The notes beneath the pieces are model-generated. The model saw only the letters and a program-made list of their open reading frames with translations, had not been told where the DNA came from and searched no databases. The position numbers and the translations under genes are program-made. A DNA stretch of 64,000 nt from Gracilaria domingensis (taxonomy: Eukaryota; Rhodophyta; Florideophyceae; Gracilariales; Gracilariaceae), in assembly GCA_022539475.1 (NCBI GenBank), contig VCMS01000238.1, forward strand, positions 1-64,000, written 5' to 3'. Below, in pieces: positions 34,831-44,712 of the stretch; the first letter of the stretch is position 1, and every line of letters begins with the position of its first letter.

Positions 34831-36140
34831 TCATTACTGACAGTTATTATTGTGTTGAACTCATTACGCCAGGCCTTTCGCGCATACATCACTACACCAT
34901 TGTGTTCTGCATGAGCGAAGCACTGCCCAACTTTCTCACATCCAAAGAAGCGTCAGGGCTCTTCCATGCCCATACATGCCAAGGTACCGGAAATTGTTCC
35001 ACTGTAGGGATCAACCACAACGTCCCCGGGATTGGAGAACCTGAAAATGAGTTCCTTCAGCAGTGCCTTCGGTTTCTGTACGGGGCGAACCTGAACAGAG
35101 TGTATTTTGGAACGCTTATTCCCCCTCCAACGGAGTCCTTAATCAGCCTCCAGATGGGGAACCTGATCGATAATGGAGTAACTCCTGGGGTACTGCGTGG
35201 GAACGTAGTTGAAATTCTTGTAGTTCAACATCACCTTCTGTTTCTCGTACGCGTTTCTATTCCGGACTCCGTGCACGGCATACTCAGTTGCAGAGAACCA
35301 CCGCGTTGTGTTTCTTTCGGGGTTCTTCGAGGTGTTCGTACGAGAGCGAATGAATTGCATCGGTATGAGGTCTACCAAGAACAATGAACTTTGCCTCCCC
35401 ACTGCATTCTCTGATTTGTAGTCACACAAAATCCCCTCCCAGCTCGTGAATTGTTTGATAGAACAGAACAATATGAAATTACCGCTAGGGCGAAGAATTG
35501 GGGCCACCATTTCTGCATTATTAACTATATCTTCTTCGAGAAGCCCATCATGCTCACTGTCACGGATATCATAAGATGGGTCCGTGAGTAGGAGTTTAGC
35601 AACGCCGTCCAGTGAATTATCGGAAGGGAACAGTATACTATGAGCCTCCATCAACTCTTCATAACCAACGAAGTGCATATAGAACGGTTGCTCCATGTTC
35701 TTTTTGACCACACCCAGAGACTTTGTTTTCTTCGCATCACCAAAGTCTTGAGGTGGAAAAATACCATCAGGAACATTAGAAAGAGGGCGTGCTCCATCGT
35801 CGTCATCATCCGAGTCGTCTATGATAATGATATCCATTGTCTGCGCCGGATGTTTTGCAGGATGTTTTACCCACCGCCCTCGACATAGGCCGGGAGGAAA
35901 CGGTTCTTTGTAAGATAACTGTATCCTCATTCTTTACCGCGACCGCATTGCTTCGTTTCCGACATCATGACGGAGTGGCACGGAATGCCTGCTGGGAAGG
36001 TCTCAGGTTCAGCTGGACAATAGCGGTGCGAACAGTAGCCAAATACTCATCGGGCAACGCACCAAAACGAGATGGATGGAAACCGTGTCCGAGGTTTCCT
36101 TCGAAAGCCTTCCAGCAGTTCCCAACTGGTAGTAGCCGCC
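34830..36140 (-). pseudogene. Beta-class DNA amino-methyltransferase (N6-adenine or N4-cytosine), N-terminal part of the fusion
   Basis: The 263-residue frame from 35930 has an acidic segment (IIIIDDSDDDDDGA) and then motif IV as LLLTDPSYDIRDSEHD, where (D/N/S)PP(Y/F/W) is expected. It continues with ILRPSGNFILFCS, the usual strand after motif IV. In a neighbouring frame come motif X (RPVQKPKALLKELIFRFS) and motif I (NPGDVVVDPYSGT). This permuted order, IV before X and I, defines beta-class DNA methyltransferases such as CcrM and HinfI, which methylate the exocyclic amine of adenine or cytosine in DNA. The final Gly of motif I is replaced (SGTIS), so binding of S-adenosylmethionine may be impaired. 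Coding-like sequence continues upstream towards 36140 and downstream into the SET domain. Such enzymes are bacterial or phage-derived and rare in eukaryotes, so lateral transfer, possibly on a mobile element, is inferred. Confidence 0.7.
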
Positions 36141-36475
36141 ATTTTGTACAGAAATCAGTTTAAGATAATATTGTTCAGATCGGAAAGGAATCTATGACAA
36201 ATCCTTTAGTTGGGTATCGATATCACCCGAAAAGGTGTGAATCTAAAAGACAGTAGCGTTGACATCTGTCGGTAGATTCACTTCGGTCCCCAATGTTCTG
36301 AACACTGATGCTGGACTGTATCCGGAAGACTGAGACTCAAATGCGCCGACAGAAAGGGTCGCTTTCTCATTGAGAAGAAACGGTTACTGCATTTGTCCTG
36401 CGTCACGAAATTTAAGACTGGAAGCAAAGAAATCCCATTCTAGACATACTGTTTGGACAGCATAAGCCATCCGCC

Positions 36476-37376
36476 TTATGTGCGTTTGGTTTGACAGGGC
36501 GAAAAAATCGCGAAACTACATCTGCTCCGAGAAGCAGTTGCAGTCTTTGACCTCTTGGCAACCCGGAGGCAACTCTCCATATTGATACGCTTTACTAGAG
36601 ATAGATAGAGCAACTTCTGAAAACTAGAAGCAGGTTCATCCCTGAAGGTAGTTTTCTTCGTCTGTTTGGATTCGAGACCGTTCTCTTTGAATAAGTCATT
36701 CCAGAACACACACTCCATAGAAGAACTTCTGCCATCCACATTCTTATCCAAACTCCATTCGAGGAGATCGGTGAGCCGGCGATCCTGACTCCAGTCATTC
36801 AAATTAATGATACGGACATACTTGTAGACCTGACTTATGATCGGTACATATCTTCACCAGCTCCTGCGGCGTATAGTTTGTGTACGTGTTCTTAGTCACA
36901 TTCGTGAGAAATTCGCGTGCACAAGCCAGACTGGTATAGGTTGCGATACCGTACTCTACGAGAGCCGTGTATCCAATCTGACGAGTGTATTCAATGTCAC
37001 CTCGAGACGCCGCAAACAAGTCTCTCAGCTCGAGAAGTAGGCTGAACAAACGGAGGAAGCACGTCGACATAATATCCTTCTCATCTGAGCTATACTGCGT
37101 ATACGACATAGAAGATGCTGTAGAAGACATCTCAATGCCCCTAAGACCACCGGGGTCTGTTTCTGACCGGCGGACTGGAGCTTTTGCAAGATCTCGCAGA
37201 AGCAGAATAGACGGTGGCGATGAAACTCGCTCAAGAAGCTCTCGAAAGCGTAGCGGATGGTGATGATGAAACTTTGTTCTAAATTCGTATTTTAGCGGGT
37301 GGCCGGGTGCGACATGTTCAGACCACGGTCTGGACAAGTTGTATCTGGCCACCCCAGGGGGGTACCAGGGGAACAC
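36476..37376 (-). pseudogene. Unrecognised gene remnant in two frames
   Basis: Two frames run in the same direction: 37376-36804 (with RLFSLLLELRDLFAASRGD and YTALVEYGIATYTSLACARE) and 36802-36476 (with NDWSQDRRLTDLLEWSLDK). Reading on from the first, VYKYVRIINLNDWSQDRRL links them near 36805 in another frame, so an intron or frame change separates them. The sequences look protein-like (helical, mixed charge) but match nothing I recognise. They lie between the methyltransferase-SET gene and the Mpv17-like remnant, same strand. Whether they belong to either is unknown. Confidence 0.35.
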
Positions 37377-37388
37377 TGTGAGGCTTCA

Positions 37389-37870
37389 TCATGCTATCGG
37401 GTATGCATCTAAGGCTACCAATCCGAAGAACGCTATAGAGACTGTTCTGACAGATTCCATAAGAGTGGTGGGAGATGGGCAGATCTGATCGGTAACGAAG
37501 ATAGAGAAATTGAGATCGAAAAGTACACCGACCGCTATATCTAAGCATTTATTCCTCAATATGGAAGAGGTGCTCATCGTGTGCGAAGGAATCATCGGTC
37601 CGAGAGCTAGGGTACCGTATCTTGCGGCATGTAAGGAAAAGGCCAGGTCGAACAAAATAATGTGAAGCATGGTTTCCAGAATGCTATATAAAATGGTGAA
37701 ACAAAGTTGAGCATGGCAAGAGGAGCGCTTGAATAGAAGCGCTTGAGCCAAGACTGGCTTGATGATACCATAAAGCGCGCCTATGGCTACCGTTAACAAT
37801 GAAGCAAATAACGCCATTGAAGTTGGTGAAACTGAGAGTATATCGAGAGTAAAATCTTGAGTTATATATA
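37389..37870 (-). pseudogene. Mpv17/PMP22-like membrane protein remnant (tentative)
   Basis: The 142-residue frame from 37817 has four hydrophobic stretches. Its blocks fall in the order of the Mpv17/PMP22 family of small organelle membrane proteins. These are an ALYGIIKPVLAQALL segment like the family's LYGxGDxxAQ, then FSLHAARYGTLALGPMIPSH like RxxRYG..G...GPxxH, then VTDQICPSP like the DQ-xxxxP motif. The WY after the GPxxH motif and the Asp of GD are missing. Upstream, SRYTLS in another frame resembles the usual start. The partial agreement and lost residues suggest a pseudogene. Another four-helix membrane protein is possible. Confidence 0.3.
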
Positions 37871-38346
37871 AATCGAAAGCTCTCAGAGAGTCCGAATAGC
37901 GTGAGTAAAGGGTGGGTGATCCAGAATACTTTCGTGATGTGATGTGTCATTTAGTATTTGGTAGAGCTCATTTAGGTCATTCTGCAGTGCTGGAGAGTTG
38001 ACCGATAGAACCTCACGAATGTGAGCTTCTTCAGCATCGAGCCCGTACTTTAACTGAAGTCATTTGTTGAAAGTGAAGTACGGAAAAGCATCCCACCGGA
38101 TAAGTAGAGGCTACTGACATGTAGAGAACAGCGTTTTCATAAACGATTGACTAGAATCATGGCTTTTGTACTATACTATGAGCCGAGAATGTGATATAAG
38201 TAAGGAATGAGGCACATGGATGATCATGAATAGATAATATGAAAAGTGGGAGACGGTTGAAACTGGAGAATTGGGCTAGAATTTAAGAAAAATATTTTGG
38301 GAAACTTGGCTTTAAAGGGGTTAGAAATGGTGCCAGCCGGCGGTGT

Positions 38347-38354
38347 TATAAAAG
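38347..38354 (+). promoter_or_regulatory. TATA box candidate
   Basis: TATAAAAG lies about 170 bp before the first ATG (38519) of a plus-strand decayed ORF, in a suitable position for a core promoter with a leader of about 130-140 bases. Confidence 0.4.
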
Positions 38355-38518
38355 CGCGTCAATACAGGACAGGGGTTTCCCGCCGTGGTATGCTCACGGG
38401 TCGCCTACAAACGAACCGAATCTCGTCTTCTCGCGTTTCCGTTGCCTTCCGTTTCCGTCCCCTTCTGTTTCCTTTCCCTTCTTCCGACCGCTACGTTCCC
38501 GCTCATCGAAATCCGATC

Positions 38519-39110
38519 ATGAGCGGCAAGTCTCATTCGAACGTGAAAAGGACGTGAGATCTCAGCGATGCGGAGAGGTCGCATAAGAAGATTAAAAAGA
38601 TCTTTGCGGAGGAATATGATAGGGACGACAAGTACGAGCTGGACTGGTAGTCGATGGCGATGTTGGGGTGAGCAGGAGCGATAGGGATCCGCGTTGGTGA
38701 GGATGTGCGCCGAATGACGAAGAGGGTCATAGAATTGTTGCTAGGGAGCTGAGAGGATTGAAAGATTGCCAAAAGAAGTTGATCAGGCAACTGCAGAAGC
38801 TGGAGGGGAAGGTGAAGGAACTCAGTGAGAAGCGGGAGAATGTACGTGAAGTTTGGGGTACTCCGGTGACTTTTGAGCTAAGGATTTCGAACGGCGTCGG
38901 GGTCGGGGTCCCGGTTGGTGCGGCCAGTGCGGATGCGGATGAGAACGCGAGCGACTTTGTACCCTCTACGAAGAGTTTGGGTGAAGATAAAATGTTGGGG
39001 GCAATGAAGGAAGGAAGAAAGGCCGAAAGAGGAAGTACGGGGAGAAGAGACCAGTTGTTTCAGGGACGTTAGAAGTGGAGGAGGATGAAGTGAGGCCGAA
39101 GTTAGGAAAA
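38519..39110 (+). pseudogene. Decayed ORF with a coiled coil, possibly element-derived
   Basis: From the ATG at 38519 (MSGKSHSNVKRT) the plus strand reads as charged, Lys/Glu/Asp-rich protein with several interruptions. A coiled-coil-like block at 38758-38860 (QLQKLEGKVKELSEKRE) is followed by a Gly/Ala-rich stretch and a basic end. The composition resembles nucleocapsid/gag-type or other chromatin-binding proteins, but no zinc knuckle is seen. A related-looking block (ELRQKNKVLRKMLKVPEK) occurs at 62.3 kb. Family undetermined; if it is gag-like it is an old, broken copy. Confidence 0.3.
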
Positions 39111-39119
39111 GAAGAAGAA

Positions 39120-40050
39120 GACTAGGGTTGGGTTCAAGTGTGTTCCGAAGCCGCTAGGGAAGGGAAGCAGCGTTGTGAGATTATCAGGAGAAGTGGAGCT
39201 GGGAGGATGTGAAGGCAGACGAAAAGGAGGAGAAAGGGACCGATGATGTGACGAAGGGCTTTGGGCTGTTGTCTTTCGCGGATGCGGAGATAGAGGGAGG
39301 TCGTGGCGGTGGACTGTTCTAACTAGGATGCAACTTGAAGTTGTATGGGGCTTGCGAGATGCTCTGCGCGGGGTTCCATAACGTGAAGGTTGTACTAGGT
39401 AGTCGTAGTAATGATGAATATTCTAGAGTATTTGCAGAACATTAGCCAACGTAAATATGGTGGCACAGGTGGTCAACACATGATGTCCTCACATGACGAA
39501 AGATAATACGTCTGAAACTTTCATTTCGGGGACATACAATAGCAATCGTGGCATGCATCAACTGTTCTGCATTCAACGCAGAAAGAGCTCTAATACATGA
39601 AAGTGCAGTATAAAAAATTTGAAAACAATTGCTTGCACATAGCCCTATACGCAATATTTGCAGATGTTTTGACTAATTTCGTCAGATCATTGTGTTCTAG
39701 TGAATCTAATTCTCAAAACTAGAACACAGACGTGGGTGGTTTGAAATGCATTTGCTTTTGCTACGGCGTCGCTGTAGAGTGATTGGGCATCCTTGAGCCG
39801 CATGATGGCGGAAATGGTGGCAGGCGGGTATCCATGTGAACAGCAGCGACAACAATAACGGTGACGTTGTTGGCTGCATTCTCGGAGGTGAGAGGTTGCA
39901 GCAAAGCCTGTATCCTGCGCTCTGCCAACAGGACAGGGTTTAATGAAAATTGTGGCATCCAAAAGAGAAGAAGGTCCGTAAATCTTGACATTCAAAGAGC
40001 AATAGGTACATGTTCCAGTTCAGGACGTAGGAGACCTCGAGACGTCATAA
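39120..40050. other. No supported gene between the decayed ORF and the Harbinger remnant
   Basis: Only short frames without recognised motifs. The right end of the Harbinger element should lie here, but I could not identify a terminal inverted repeat or the 3-bp target duplication typical of the superfamily. Confidence 0.35.
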
Positions 40051-41213
40051 TTTGAACCATTCAACCCTGTTTATATGTTTCAAGACAGACATACAAAATG
40101 GAGTTTAGATCTGCGCTGTTGGAATCCATTGAACTGAAAAAAGACCTACAGATAACATACCATTGTTTAAGTTCAAAGTTAAATTCCTCCAGCTCACCGT
40201 CAGAGAACCCATAAATTCCGTCGTCCCCTTCTTCTATACAAAATTGTTGTATTTTCATGCAGAGAAGAATTATACGAGCACAACAAGTGACTGAGTAGTT
40301 CAGAGTCTTCTGTAGTATCCTCCACCGTGCAACAAGTCGAAAAACGCCTGCTCTATATGCATTCGAAAAGACGAAAGAAAGAAGTTAAAAGACATGTCAA
40401 ATTAGTCTTTGATCTGAGACAAAGGTATATGTGTTATTATATTTCCAGTGCATACATACGCCTCATCCCCTGCAATCCAAAAGTAGTTTCCTGCACCCTT
40501 TCTGACCAAAACTCGAGAAGTTCTTGACGAAGCTAAGGCCAGGGAGTCATGAGTAGCACCAATGAAGTTGGCTCATGGAAATAGAAAACGTCCACGAACA
40601 TCAAATACTACCTGGACTGGGATGGCTCAAAATACCCCTTTGCACCAGTACTTCGCGGCGTGCTTTTTCGGCTTCCTAATTTCTATCGCTATTCCCTCTG
40701 TGGCCCCAATACAACCGTAAAATGGGCTAGTTCACTCTTAGATCTCTTGAATTCCTTGGAAAGCTTTCCTAGCTTTGAGTAATTGGTAGTAATTCCGGGT
40801 AATTTCAACACATTGTGCAAAGCTCTCGTCTTCTCCGCAAAATCTCGGTGGGCTGTGAACTGCCGAATGCGATAAATTTGAACTGTGTCAACATTAGCAC
40901 CTGTAAAAAGGCTTACGGTCAGACCGAGCCTCGATTCGGAAAGAATTGCCGGCCTTTCCGCTCTTCTTCTCATTTCTACGTTTTCGCCAATCAGCGGATC
41001 TACTTTCTTCACGAGTTTGGAAAACGAGTTTCGTGACATGCGATACTTTTCTTGAAACGACATAGGACTAAGAAAAGTAGTTATAGATGGGAAAGTTAAA
41101 TTCTTACGCGCTGTAGCAGGCGACATGTAACCTGTTGTTGAATAGTTGCGTTTACGTGATGTGATCTTTGGGCAACGTATCAGTGCTTCCTTATGAACAG
41201 TGATTCTGGGCAA
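40050..41213 (-). mobile_element. PIF/Harbinger DNA transposon, transposase remnant (HARBI1-like, DDE_Tnp_4)
   Basis: The 174-residue frame from 41213 contains RMSRNSFSKLVKKVDPLIGE and SESRLGLTVSLFTGANVDTV, the N-terminal helical region of PIF/Harbinger transposases. In a shifted frame CIGATEGIAIEIRKPKK (around 40715-40650) is the first catalytic block, normally GALDGI/GCIDGT; here the Asp position reads Glu. AIPVQVVFDVRGRFLF follows after a stop at about 40628, then AGDEAYVCTG (second Asp block, about 40470), FFLSSFRMHIEQAF (third acidic residue) and IQQFCIEEGDDGIYG (40258 onward), close to the family's NFCI-E-G end. At least three frame changes and two stops show that the copy is dead. No Myb-like partner ORF was recognised nearby. 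Confidence 0.85.
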
Positions 41214-41475
41214 TTTTGGGTCGCAATTGTGCCCTAATTTATTCGAAAAAATTAGTAGGCGTACAATATGTGTCCCCTAGATGCGCACGGGGCTGTGGCC
41301 AAGATCGCCATCAGAATTAATGCAGGCCAAGGGTAGCCATGATTAGTTCCTTATATTCTGTTACGTCCCATTTGTTACAAAAGGTGTCCCTTTATTATTT
41401 GCCTGGCCGAAAGCGGTATGGATACTGCGATTATCGCTCATTTGCTTGCTACAGTGACACCAAGATTATGCACGC

Positions 41476-42777
41476 CTACCCGTGGAACGCCAGCATCACG
41501 TTGTTGCTTGTGCGCGCCGAGAACGCCGTCTCCTCCTTCGTGTCGGAAACCGCCTCCTGCCCACCGTCACTCACAGCGTGTACGCTCCCGCCGCCGGTGT
41601 CAGCACGTCTGTGCTCGGCTTGAACAGAGCGCGCATCCTCCTTTAAAACACGATCAGCGCCGTCGACAGCCCTACCCCCGTCACGATGGTCGACAAGCGC
41701 TTGCGGTTGAACAGCCGCAGTCCGCGCTCGTACGCCTCGCACACTGCCGCGAACTGCGTCATAACCTTCATCAACAGCTGCAGGTTGGCCGTGCTCAGCG
41801 CCACGCAGAGCTGTACCGACATCACGCGCTTGCCCACAGACTGAATCACATTGTCCGCACCGCGCACGCTCTCGTGCGTGAAGACAGCCTCCAGCTTGAA
41901 GTTGGTGCTCTCGATCACGTCCTTGCGCCACCCGAGGTCCAGCGCGATCGGCTCGCTGCCCAGCCGACACAGCTCCGCCTCCACCCGCTTTCTCACCCCT
42001 ACCATCACCACCGAGTCCGTCGTCCACAGCGCCACCGTCGTGCTGTGGTTCACGAACCGCACCAGCTGCAGCAGCGCACGGGTGTCGCACGTGAGCGACT
42101 CGGCCGCGCTCACCACTGTCACCACCACCGCCCCATATCCCGACCGTTTCAGCGTCAGTTACGGCACTTTCTACCCGGCACCGCACTGGAACCGAATCGT
42201 CTTCTTCACGTAGTACATGGATGGCCGGAACAGCAGCACGCACACGTCCAGCACCAGCTTTTCAAACCCGTAGACGCGCGGCAGTCCCAGCGCTTTGTAC
42301 ACTACCGTAATCATCACCCACGCCACGATCTCGACAAAGCTCACCACCTGCATCACGTGCGCCCTGATAAAGATAGCCGACGTGGCCAGCATCTCCGACA
42401 TGGCACCCTTCGCGCACCCCACGTCCGATTGTTCCTGCGAATCCATCTTATTCATGCCGTCACCATCATCGCCGTCCTCGTTCTCGTCCGGCTGCAGAAA
42501 CGCGTCCGATGCATGGCATCCGCCGTGCGCAGCGCACGGGCGCCGCGCCCGGCAACGCCGGGTCGCCGTCGCACTCGGCCACGCCGGCCGCAGACGCGGC
42601 CCGCTCCACCGCACAAAGTGGCCGCCGTGGTACAACACGCTCAGGAACACCGCCGTCTCCAGCACAATGATCGACCCGTCCACGCAGCCCGCGCGGCCGC
42701 CCGCGCCGGCCGGCTTGCGAGACAGCTCCGACACCCAGCCGATGTTGCGCACGCCGCTCACGATGCGCGCCAGCCCG
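41476..42777 (-). pseudogene. Tandem unit B: membrane protein of unknown family
   Basis: Unit B carries two large minus-strand frames. 42851-42171 has a hydrophobic start (IIVLETAVFLSVLYHGGHF), an acidic linker (DENEDGDDGDG) and hydrophobic stretches ending in VYGFEKLVLDVCVLLFRPSM. 42128-41643 has a soluble middle (LGWRKDVIESTNFKLEAVF) and a C-terminal membrane segment (RLSTIVTGVGLSTALIVF). A frame change separates them. The same order of blocks occurs in unit A. I do not recognise the family; the alternation of membrane segments with an acidic loop suggests an integral membrane protein. The sequence is GC-rich, unlike its surroundings, and unit B looks inactivated. Confidence 0.55.
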
Positions 42778-44198
42778 TGGAACGCCAGCTGCACGTTTTC
42801 TCGCGTGTGCGGCAAGAACGCCGTCTCTTCTTGCGCGTCGCCCAGCGCCAAGCTCTAGCCCACCGTCATCTACAACGTGAACGGGCGCCCACCGCCAGCG
42901 TCAGCATGTCCACGCTCGGCCGCAGCAGCCCCGGCAGCTCCCCGTAAAAAACGATCATCGCCGCCGACACGCCCAGCCCCACCGTGTAGATCGACACGCG
43001 CTTCCCGTTGAACAGTAGCAGCCCGTGCTCTTACGCCTCGCACACAGCCGTAAATTGCCCCATGCTCTTCGCTGCCAGCTCCACGCTCTCGCCGCTGAAC
43101 GGCGCGTGACCTCCGGCGCCACAGCGTTCCTGTCCACCGTCTGAACGCGGCTGGCCACCTCGACCGCCTCACCGTCATCCATCCGCACAAACACTGCCTC
43201 TACCCGAAAGCTGGTCGCCTGTAAAACGTCCTTGTGCCCCCCTAGGTCTATTTCCGTGCGCTCGCGGCAAGCGCCGCACAGAGTGCGCTCGGTGTGCCAG
43301 TTGGCGCCCCCCATGACCAGCACGTTGCGCCGCGAGTACGTCGCCGCCGTGTAGTTCATGCAGCGCAGCAGCTGCAGTAGCGCAACGCTCTCGCGACTCA
43401 GTGACTCCACCGTCGTGATGATCGTCACCACGAACACCCTAACTCCGTGCCGGCTGGCGTGCAGCCGCGGCACGCCGTTCTCGCCGCGCATTCGAAGCGG
43501 ATACGCTTGTGCGCGTAGCGCACGGACGGCCGACACAGCAGCACGCCCACGTCCAGCAGCAGATTCTCAAACGCGTGCAGGCGGAGCAGATTGAGCGTGG
43601 CGACCAGTAGCACCATCAGCATCCACGCCAGCGTCTCCATCATGCCCACCGGCCGCAACAGCTGCGCCACCAGCACCACTGTCACCGCCGCGCCGTTTTC
43701 GGACAGACCGCTGTTCACGAAATTATGCTGCCACTGGCGCTTCATGTAGTTGTCGTCGCTGTTACCATCGCCACTGTCTTTATCGCCGTCGCAGTCGCCA
43801 TCATCATCGTCGTCGTCGCCGTCTTCATCGTCGTCGGGGTAAAGAAACACATCGGTGAAGAAGCGAAGAAGACAAGCGTTGAGGAAGACGGTGATGATGG
43901 GGCGGCGCAGCAGGTCGAGCCCAATACCGAGCTCAAGTTCGTGCAGATTGAGCGCCATGGTGATGCGTGAGGGGGTGGTGCCGGTGCTGGAAGCCGGCGG
44001 CGCTCTGGAGCGACGCGTGTGGGCGCGCTGCTGGCAAAGGTCATTGCGCGGCGACATGTCTGAACGTAGCCGCCGTGACGGTGGCCGCGCGGCGCAGCAG
44101 CCATTCCCACGGGCACTGACCACTCGCCCCGTCGTCGTCGAAACCATGCGCAGAGCCGTGCGTTTCTCTCCGGCGCAAGCCGCGTCTCTCGAGACCAA
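42777..44198 (-). pseudogene. Tandem unit A: membrane protein of unknown family
   Basis: A likely start is the ATG near 43960 (MALNLHELELGIGLDLLRRP), followed by a hydrophobic helix and a long Asp-rich linker (DDDEDGDDDDDDGD). A second hydrophobic block (MLMVLLVATLNLLRL) leads to HAFENLLLDVGVLLCRPSV, aligned with YGFEKLVLDVCVLLFRPSM of unit B. Then comes EIDLGGHKDVLQATSFRVEA, aligned with DLGWRKDVIESTNFKLEA, and a last hydrophobic segment (TVGLGVSAAMIVFYGELPG). The reading frame changes between the blocks at about 43.45 and 43.15 kb, so this copy also appears broken unless introns intervene. The two units are diverged (roughly half of residues alike by eye), so the duplication is old or the copies evolved quickly. 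Confidence 0.55.
43785..43860. repeat. GTC/ATC trinucleotide run coding an Asp-rich linker
   Basis: Imperfect CATCGTCGTCGTCGCC-type triplets on the plus strand give the Asp/Gly-rich linker of unit A on the minus strand. A shorter version exists at the same place in unit B (about 42450-42490), so the linker is conserved in position while its length varies. Confidence 0.6.
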
Positions 44199-44299
44199 TA
44201 CTTGTCTCTTCGTGTTTTGCCGCAGTGCCGCCCTTGCGCATTACGTCCGCAACTGGTGCGCTTCGGCAATTGCCGTCTCCCATACCACTGCCATCGCTA

Positions 44300-44712
44300 G
44301 AGCTCGACACTCGCCGCCTGAGGAGAGAACAACAGACGATGATGTTGTTCTACAGGGACATCGCCGAAACTTGTCACTGACAGTTTATGGCTCAAAACAT
44401 GAGGCCAAGGTAGCCCTTTTTTCCAGACAGATTCCATCTTTCGCTCATTTCGTCCCGCGTGAGAGCAGTGCAGTAGAGCTCTTGACCCATGCGAACAGTA
44501 TTCTCAGCACAGAACGTTAAAACGAACAAAGAAGAAACTTTGAATGTGTGGAATGGCATGCAAGCAAAGCTTGTTGTTGACAGCAATGAACAATCAAACT
44601 GTCCTGGATCCAATTTGTGGAGTCCAGAGCACTGAACCCCTGTGTAGCGCACCGCTGTGCATAGCCGAAGAAGAAGAAAGACGTCAAATTGAACTGGGTA
44701 CAAGAATAACGT
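44300..44712. other. No supported gene
   Basis: Short frames on both strands without motifs. This spacer separates the GC-rich array from the unknown gene at 44.7-46.4 kb. Confidence 0.35.

Larger units (their letters stand above)
41476..44072. repeat. Tandem array with ~1295-bp period, GC-rich
   Basis: GTGGAACGCCAGC occurs at 41482 and 42777, and blocks on either side (for example TACGCCTCGCACAC at about 41730 and 43033) keep the same spacing of about 1.3 kb. Near 41480-41570 the minus strand again encodes EETAF...LAFHG, the block that also opens unit B, so a third unit has begun where the array stops. The boundary with the AT-richer flank at about 41.47 kb is sharp. Confidence 0.75.

Noticed and set aside
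41418-42947. A 509-codon plus-strand frame, the longest in the window
   Set aside because: It is His/Arg/Ala/Pro-rich noise opposite the conserved minus-strand membrane-protein frames of the tandem array; high GC keeps it open.
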